Assembly (NCBI GenBank): GCA_021234155.1
Contig: JAJEKV010000130.1
Location: 772,787 to 836,786, forward strand
Source: Isoetes taiwanensis
Lineage: Eukaryota; Streptophyta; Lycopodiopsida; Isoetales; Isoetaceae
Reading direction: 5' to 3'
Length of the DNA: 64,000 nucleotides
Part shown: in pieces, positions 56,701 to 64,000 of the stretch
How the letters are laid out: every line of letters begins with the position of its first letter
Numbering within the stretch: position 1 is the first letter of the stretch
Notes under the pieces: generated by a model
Databases searched by the model: none
What the model saw: only the letters and a program-made list of their open reading frames with translations
Told to the model about the DNA's origin: nothing
Program-made: the position numbers and the translations under genes

Positions 56701-58560
56701 CAAAAGAGTGATGGCATGTGCAATGGAGATGACAACAATTCCAGGCATAGGGGAAGCATCTCACAACGAAGATTCAAAGACATGCAACAATGCCCGACTG
56801 CAACAACCAAGTGATCGTACTCAAGCGATCAATGCTACGCATCTCCAAACGACACTCCACATGACATGTAAACACATTAAGGAGGAGCATTTTCAACTCA
56901 AGGGTTCACATCGAGCAACGTTCTGCGCGACTTGGGATAACGACCTCAAATCACACACGAAGGTCAACTACAGTCGCAACACCTCAAGGAACCCCAGAGT
57001 CAAGTAGAACAAGGAAGATGCAACTCTACCTCTTGTAGCAGCAGCAACACTAACGACACAAGTGTCCTCAACAACAGAAGGAGGAACGAACACACATCTT
57101 CAGAAACTACGACAACGACCTCAAGCCAATAGACGTCGAGGAATTCCTTGGGACAACTCGACATCAACGAGCCAACTAAGGAGGCAAGCTTCGACGACAA
57201 CTAGGTGATGGCTTCGTAAAGTACTCCTACCAGCAATTAGAAGACAAGAAGCCCAACTTATCTCCGACAGGAGGGACCTCAACGCCCAAGATAGAAGCAT
57301 TCGACACCTTAACGACAAGGACAGCAACCAAAGCACCTTCGACAAAAAGAGAGTTCAAGACATTAGCCGGGCTATTCAAGGACACGAGCAGGTCTAGGGC
57401 AGAAAGTACTTCAACTCAAAAGGGTCAATCTCCTTGCAGATATAAGAGTACATCATCCCGACTGACAAACCAATCATGGAGAAGAGTCATGAGGCCTTAC
57501 TCACCGGGGAAGATGCACATGTATTGAGGGACAATGGCCATAAACCGGAAGGCGAAGGAGTGCTAGTACTTCCACGAGCTCCTTAGATGCAACATGAGGT
57601 CCCAAAGCGTGGGTGTGATCAAGTGCAACTAGAAACCCGGATAGCAACGAAGATCGTGATAGCGTCTAAGCCATCACATTGAGGAGATCAAGCAGTGCGA
57701 TGAGAAGCTCGGTGAGAAGGCGAATAGGAGAACCGAGGCCAAAGAATCGGCGAATCGGCTAGAACCTCACAAAGCTCACGACAACTTCGCATGCAACCCG
57801 TGAACCCAAGGATCGACAATTCAAAGGCAAGCATGAAGAGAACAACTCCTTAATTACGAGTCTAGCCAAAGGGATTGTGCACAACTTCAAGAGGCCTCCA
57901 AAGATCTTGGACATTGTGAAGCGAAGCAAGTTATGCGCGGCCGGCCGGACATTGGAGAGCTCAAAATATCAAAGAGTCTACCAATCGAGCACGGTGACAT
58001 ATAAATAGGAGGATATAGATCTTCAACACCGGTACTAGGAGGAACATCGACAACAACGCCATAGATGCGTGTGCACCTCGAGGGGAGACACCAAGGGAGC
58101 CTAATAGCTTTAATAGTATTTGTAATCATAATAGTGTAAGCTATATGACTTGCATGCATATTTCCCTTTGTTATTTCCTCTCTCTCAATTATAACGGATC
58201 AAAGAAAAAGAGATTGGGACAATTGGAAGGTGTGAGGCGAGCAACATCCTCAACACTTGTCCATCAACACGCTCTGAGGACTCGAAGGATGGAGTTGGCA
58301 CAATAAGATCGGATCTAGAGGCATCTTTTAGCCGCCAAGATGTTTCTCAACGAAACCACCTTGAGGCTTTTGGGAAGTAACATAGAAGATTTCAAGTGGT
58401 CAACTTCGCCATCAAAACCACCAACAATGGGAAGCAAAGTTGACCTCTACATCGAGGAGGAGCCGGAGTCTCGAGCAACTCAAGAACGTTACCCTCAAGA
58501 AGGCGGTGAGTGGATGAGCTGCGAGCAAGATTGAGGCTTATGGATGGCGACATCCATAAT
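56701..58560 (+). other. Purine-rich internal region of element 2, unidentified
   Basis: A/G-rich plus strand with many GACAA and TCAAGA triplets. It looks like decayed coding sequence, but I find no RT, protease or integrase motif in any frame. It may be the replaced interior of the element. Confidence 0.45.
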
Positions 58561-60230
58561 GGGAGTGGAAGGCATTTCTAGATTTTCTCATGAAGGGATT
58601 GCCCCAAGTTGAGCTAAGCGTCAAGCGATTGGGAAGGAAATGCATAGGAGTAACTAAAATTATACATGATTGTTATGGACATCCAACATATTGAAACCAC
58701 CGTGAGACCGATCACCTCGCTAAGAAGGAATCATTACTAGGATAATTGTTGACCATGTAAAGCTAGTACCTCAAGGAATAATCAATCGAATGAAAAGAAG
58801 TAATCTAACAAGTCCGGCCAACTTGTTATGATGACATCAATTCAATTGATAGGAATATTCCAAGAGAGTAAATAACTAAGAAAAGGGGATATTTAGAATA
58901 TAAAATTAAATAGCACATGAAAGGCACATCGAGAAATAAGAAACATATTAATCACATAGTCTCTTGAGGCAAAAAGAATTGTCATGATAATAAAACCTTG
59001 CAATTTAGAATTGTTCTAAATAATTCAATAACTCATCGCTTAGGGATAGATATGTTACATGATGGCTGCATCCATCATAGATGATTAAATATGTTAGCTA
59101 AGGCTAGTAAATTAATGTGTTAGATAAGAAGCATATAACCTCTTAAGGTAAATAGAATAGCTAAGATGTTATGACAACATCAATTAAGGGGATAGGATAC
59201 ATTGAGGTGTAGGACCACTTTCTTATTATCAAGAAAGTGGGGGAAGGCTCAATCTTAGGACTGAACCTACCTACATCTTAGGGGTTGAATCGCCATCCAA
59301 TTAGTCGACCCTTAGAATAGAGTTCCTTTGCAAGTAGCCAAAGCACATAGGCGTAAGATGGATAGATGCTTAATGTCTATGTGTCCTTCAAACATGCAAG
59401 ATTAATGCGGTAACCAAACGCACCAAAGCAGGGAGCAAATCAATGGAAGCAGTCGTCTCCAAATTAGTCAACACCGGCTCAATGGGGAGATGTATTCTAG
59501 CCTTAGCGGGTGCGACAACTAAGGTGGGGTGAGGCTTTGCATAAATTTCTTACGCCATGATCTATTGTTTGCATTCGCATCTAGGAACGAGCTAGTAGCC
59601 TGGCTCTTAATTAAATTATTCAGGGTTGTCAACCCCATATAACTACATAAATTATATAATCTTAAATATGTTATCATGCAGGGCATCGATAGCACTCCAT
59701 GATGGCATGTATCATAAGCTTTAATGCCTTGTTGATAAATTATATGTTCATAATATTTTGCATAGATAGTTTTGTCTTGTGTAGATATCTCAGTATCGAG
59801 ATAAAGTAAGATAATAATTACATAAAATCTTAGTTAAACCTTCGCAAGGATGTAATTCCTTCCAAAGGCATTTAAGTAACTTTCATAGGATCTTTAAGTA
59901 TAGCAAATATAAAGTATATACATGTAAGGTTGATACATCACCAACCAAGTAGCGAGCGAGAGTCATACGCTCAACACTTGGATCCGATGATATAAATCCT
60001 AGCCATATGATAAACAATTAAAATACGTTTCAAACTAAGTATGGCATCGATAATCGTATGATGACATATCTTAAAGGTCGTAAAGTTGTCATATAATAGT
60101 TAGTTAAATATAATACTATTGGAAGCAATATATCCAATACTACTATAATGCTAATATAAGAATATTACCGTAAGGTAATTAATATAATTGCATGCATTAG
60201 GGAAGTCCAGCAGGATCATGCGGACGTTAA
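58561..60230. other. AT-rich internal region of element 2
   Basis: No coding signal. An ATTACCGTAAGGTAATT palindrome near 60164-60180 resembles those at about 22041 and 61561, before the 3' LTRs. It may therefore be an old internal copy of the 3' non-coding region. Confidence 0.45.
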
Positions 60231-60780
60231 CGAATGCTAGCCGACATGCAACAGTTGGTGGAGGAAGTACAAAGATATCCTCTAGCAGCAAGAGGCCGGC
60301 AGAAGAGCATAGCGACAAGCTCTGCATCGGCGGTTAGGCATCAGCTGAAGCTCTGCATCGACAATTTCAAGAAGCTTGCTCCAAGGTGGGCTGGACAATT
60401 CAGGATAACCAAAAGAGTAGGTAACCAATCTTATAAGTTGGACCTGCCAGCACACTTAAAGATCCATAGTGTTTTCCAGGTAAGTCTCCTAAAGAAACAC
60501 ATTCCTAATCCAGAGGAAGTACTGGAGAGACCAAACTTACTGGAAACAATGGGCGATCACCTTGAGATTGTTCCAGAGGTTCTTCTTGTCAGATCCTATA
60601 AGAAGACAAGAAGATCTCAATCCTCCAATACCCAGTGAAAGAGACACTTACAAGTGGAAGACGCTACGTGGGCACTACAAATAGATCTTGAGAAGCAGTA
60701 CCCGCAACTCATGGAGCAATGCAATGGTCATGGCTCGTCACCGGCGAAATCGACATCGACACCCAAGAAATCGGCTCAGG
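60231..60780 (+). pseudogene. Integrase C-terminus and chromodomain remnant, element 2
   Basis: The frame 60234-60638 carries KLAPRWAGQFRITKRVGNQSY, KLDLPAHLKIHSVFQVSLLK and KKHIPNPEEVLERPNLLE, the integrase tail of Ty3 elements. Then, with a frame change, comes a chromodomain-like stretch (YKWKTLRG-like region at about 60645-60720). It matches element 1 at 20880-21260 and is better preserved. Confidence 0.85.
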
Positions 60781-61670
60781 CATGTCGATTTGGGTTTAGA
60801 TTAAATTTCATGTGTAGCTAAGATTAATCTACGCATGCAGCCTATGCTAGGTATGGGTTGCATGCGTTGTTACCGATGATGAGACCACTACGGTGATCTC
60901 TGGGGCGTGGTGTAATGTCATTGTAGGCATGACCGCGGTTTTGCTTCCACGAAGTTGGGAGGTAGATTAGAAGGTCTATACGTCCCACGGAAGTAGGCGA
61001 CCTCGAGAGATAAGAGGTCATTGAGGGAATGCATGATAGGAAAAGCACCTCTAGTCAATGCCTACGGGGAGGGGCCCTTCGCCCCATATACGGGAAGGAC
61101 CCTATCTCCCACGTTGGCCAACTACTGGTGTAGGCATGAGTGGCATATAGGCATGATAGGGCGCTGTCTCCCGGCCATGATGGAAGAAACATAATCTTCC
61201 TATTGGGAGATATGCCGTGCATCCATATAATTGTATTTAATGGGTGGTTCCCCTAACAACCAATATCTATAATAATTAAATGTATGCTAGCGTAGTGTGG
61301 ACTGCAGGCCATTAGGGGGAGTCTACGGGAGGAAGGTCACCTTTGCAAAGACTTGCAACACATAATTTTGTCACGATGTGTTGTAAGGAAACGATGTGGA
61401 ACCTTAAGTAGGAAATTTTGGAACTATGTTAATAATAATAATGGTGTAAGCTATAAAATTTTGTGAATAATAATAGATGATAAAGTAAAGAGGGTGAAAG
61501 ACTCCCTTACCATAGTATGATATTAAACAAGGATGTGTTATAGAAATTAAAACTTAAATATTACCTTGGGGTAATTTTGCTATACATCCTATGTGTATTA
61601 AATGTGATTGCAAGATATGCGGGTTTCCAAGATGGGGAGGCAGCGTGATCTTTGAGGACGACATCAAGTC
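60781..61670 (+). other. 3' untranslated region of element 2
   Basis: Non-coding, parallel to 21291-22165 of element 1, with the shared GATGAGACCACTAC block and the ATTACCTTGGGGTAAT motif at 61561. Confidence 0.6.
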
Positions 61671-61683
61671 AAGGTGGGGAGAA
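61671..61683 (+). promoter_or_regulatory. Polypurine tract of element 2
   Basis: AAGGTGGGGAGAA next to the 3' LTR, identical to that of element 1. Confidence 0.9.
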
Positions 61684-63318
61684 TGTGGCGTTCAAAGATA
61701 ATATACGCTCCCAATACGTATATTATACTGCCACGTCACCCGTACATGTCACGGATGACATGTACTCGCGAGCGGTATAAGGTTGCACCTAGGGAGCAAG
61801 AGTTGCACCTAGGGGGCAACATCGAATGTTGTGCATGTTAAATAAACATACACAATAAATAACCCCATGGACCCCATTGCCAATTGGCTAAATCCCATTT
61901 GGCCAATGTCTAACCTAACCCTAAGGGTTCTATATAAGGGCTAAAACCCTAGACCCTAGCTCTCTTTTCGTTTTGACCATTTAGGTTTTTCTAGAGTTCC
62001 TTCCCATTTTAGCATTTTAGGGTTCTCTTGGGCCATTTCGGCCAAGGTAGGACCCCAATTAGCATTGCTAGGCTCTGGAAAGCGGATTTACAAATGAGAA
62101 TATTGAGTAGCAGCCATTGTTCACAAGATCGGGAGTATGGGCGCCTTCCAAGGATCGGGGGCGAAGTCGAGGAGCGGGTATCTAGTCATTACATTTGTGC
62201 AAAACCGTCTTTGGGCATGGCAATATCTTGCCGGTTTAGCATGTTAGATCATCTCTAGAGGCCTTATAGATCCCGAGATCTGAAGCTCTAACAAAGGAAC
62301 CTAACTCTGTTATGTAGTTAGTTAGTTTAGATGTTATTTTCTATTTCAGTTAGATGATGATGGATGTATTTCACTCTGTGATCTCCATGTATGGGGAAAG
62401 GGGGGGTAGAGACCCAAAGCTGTGTAGTAGATGTTCCTGGCATAGCACCTTAGTTCCCTGTTACATGCGGCCCGTGCACAGGAGCCCACCTGGCTGTGGG
62501 TGAAGGGGCTAGGCCGGTTGATAAGGAGGAACTTGTCTCATCACGGACTGACCCCTCTGGTAGTAAGGCCTCTCGGGGGTCTCTGCAGGCTAGGCTTAAT
62601 GGCTTGTCACTGCGTGTGGGCAAGGCATGAGCTCGACACTCGTGGGGTGGTGGATATGACCTTCCGGTGAGTTCAAAGTCGAATCACGAGGCGGTGGCCC
62701 TCTAGCGCTGTGATGAGCATGGATGCCTCTGGAGGAGAGACAACTCTCTTCCTGCCTCATCGGGGCTGGGGAGATGCAACCCAGTAGTAGTAGCCCCTCT
62801 GGCTATTCACCCGGCAGGCTACGGCCAAGTCCCAACACTTTTCAGCCTACTCTGCAAAGCGTGCACGGGAGGGGCGGATGGAGTGGACTACCCTAAGCCA
62901 TGTTCTATGCCGCCAAATCCAATGCCATGAATTTTTATGCGCAATGAACTCACGGAGACCCTAGCCATCGGTCATCCCACGGAGTCCAGGCTTTGGGTAG
63001 GATCTCCCCTCTTGTTATTTATGTTATGTGATGATGTTATTTCTATGGTATTGCTATCTCTGTGATGTTGTATTGTATTCACCTCTCGAGGTACTTGTAT
63101 TTGTTTACTGTTAGTTGTGCTCACGTTTGTTTATTCACGCTTCCGCAGATAGGTCGACCCGATGGAAGACGGGTGAATGACACATCCATTCTTCCCTTGC
63201 TGGCTCATCCCGATGGGAGTAGAGTCAGGTGGATGGCCCCTGTCAGTGTAGCTGCCAGGGGGAATGCTCCTCCTTCGAATACGATGTGGGCATCGTATAA
63301 GGAGTAGGGGACGTCACA
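61684..63318 (+). repeat. 3' LTR of Ty3 element 2
   Basis: 1635 bp from TGTGGCGTTC to GACGTCACA, followed by TCAGT at 63319-63323. Confidence 0.95.
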
Positions 63319-63323
63319 TCAGT

Positions 63324-64000
63324 ACCCTTGGCCATAACCTCACCTTTCGACAACTTTGACTCTGCCTTTATTTTTAATCACGATTTGCTTCTAGTTATAT
63401 ATTCCTCAACCTCATTTTGCTCGTTGGATGGCCTCGTTCTGGACTTTCACTCCCTCTCTTTCTCCTTCCCTCCCTCCCTCCTTCCCCTTCAGCTCAATAT
63501 ATTTCTTGACTATACATCAATTTTGTTTCTAGACCACATCTTTATATATATTATCCGTTTTTGCCCAAGTCTAGCAGATCTTCTATATTTTTTCATCTGT
63601 GGAAGTTGCAGGGACCTTGGTTTGTTTTGGTCATTATTGCATCCATATTTAGCATCTTAGTTCTGTCATTGAGCATTATGGGTTATATATTTTGTTCTTC
63701 AAGTTGTTTGCTAGTCATAGACCTTGGGCTGTATTTTTCTTATGAGTTGCGGCCTATTTGAATACTTATCACCCTATTGCATCATCATTTCCATATGCCT
63801 TTGCCCCTTTGCTTTCGAGTTTAAATATTCTCAAGATATTGATTCTTTCTCCTTATGCTCTCATTTGATACTCTGGTACATTATATTTTCTTTGATACTC
63901 TGGCCCTGACCTTAGCTGTGTTCTTGATATGATCTCAATCTTGCCCTTTTCCACTTTGACTTGGCCTTTTGCTTGTTTTCATGTATATCTATTCATATCC
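63324..64000. other. Pyrimidine-rich DNA, right flank of element 2
   Basis: Continues the T-rich sequence left of element 2. It has a CCTT/CCCT microsatellite at about 63459-63488 and no recognised gene. Confidence 0.5.

Larger units (their letters stand above)
52175..63318 (+). mobile_element. Ty3/gypsy-type LTR retrotransposon 2, non-autonomous
   Basis: Bounded by TG...CA LTRs and the duplication TCAGT (52170-52174 and 63319-63323). It shares with element 1 the LTR ends, primer site, polypurine tract, leader architecture, gag start and integrase/chromodomain tail, but its LTR U3 is quite different. RT, RNase H and the integrase core were not found between the gag remnant and 60230. It therefore appears to be an internally deleted or replaced derivative that would depend on a partner. 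Total 11.1 kb. Confidence 0.92.

Overview
This is nuclear DNA of a land plant with a large, repeat-packed genome. The plant signals are a 25S rRNA 3' end followed by a repetitive rDNA intergenic spacer (IGS), Ty3/gypsy chromodomain retrotransposons primed by initiator Met-tRNA, a Helitron, CACTA-type and MULE-type DNA transposons, and telo-box motifs of the TTTAGGG type. A fern, lycophyte or gymnosperm would fit the mix, but the sequence alone does not settle it. I found no intact host protein-coding gene. Nearly every long open frame is a piece of a mobile element or an accident of GC-rich repeats.

Layout. 1-30194 is 'copy A' of a composite on the minus strand: a Penelope-type reverse transcriptase (RT) element split by a LINE. 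Its LINE is split again by Ty3/gypsy element 1 (1771-23837, LTRs of about 1.63 and 1.66 kb, 5-bp duplication CAAGG). Element 1 is in turn interrupted inside its RNase H by a 9.1-kb CACTA-like DNA transposon (10518-19615, TTG duplication), which carries a roughly 665-bp satellite, a 70-bp array and putative captured exons. 30195-38484 is 'copy B' of the same composite, with the LINE at the same site in the RT gene. Copy B lacks element 1 but has gained a Helitron (30640-33175).

Copy B breaks off at about 38485. After a possible small TIR element come the last 0.9 kb of a 25S rRNA gene (about 38999-39906) and about 5.4 kb of IGS with three kinds of subrepeats (to about 45300), itself interrupted by a 658-bp TIR element. 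45530-46660 holds exon-like pieces of a coiled-coil gene, followed by a CACTA terminus at 47196. 47200-52174 and 63324-64000 are pyrimidine-rich DNA with no recognised gene, containing a 461-bp MULE-like MITE. Ty3/gypsy element 2 (52175-63318, duplication TCAGT) sits in that DNA. It keeps gag and integrase-tail remnants but appears to have no pol core.

Inferred history: RT element; LINE insertion; tandem duplication of the composite; element 1 into copy A; CACTA-like element into element 1; Helitron into copy B (the order of the Helitron relative to element 1 is not determined). Among the more unusual features are the untranslated leaders of both Ty3 elements. Each holds five copies of a long hairpin module whose inner stem differs in sequence but stays base-paired, plus a TATAAATA box just ahead of gag. 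Many frameshifts in old coding regions coincide with small indels near CNG sites, so some breaks may be sequencing artefacts rather than real mutations.
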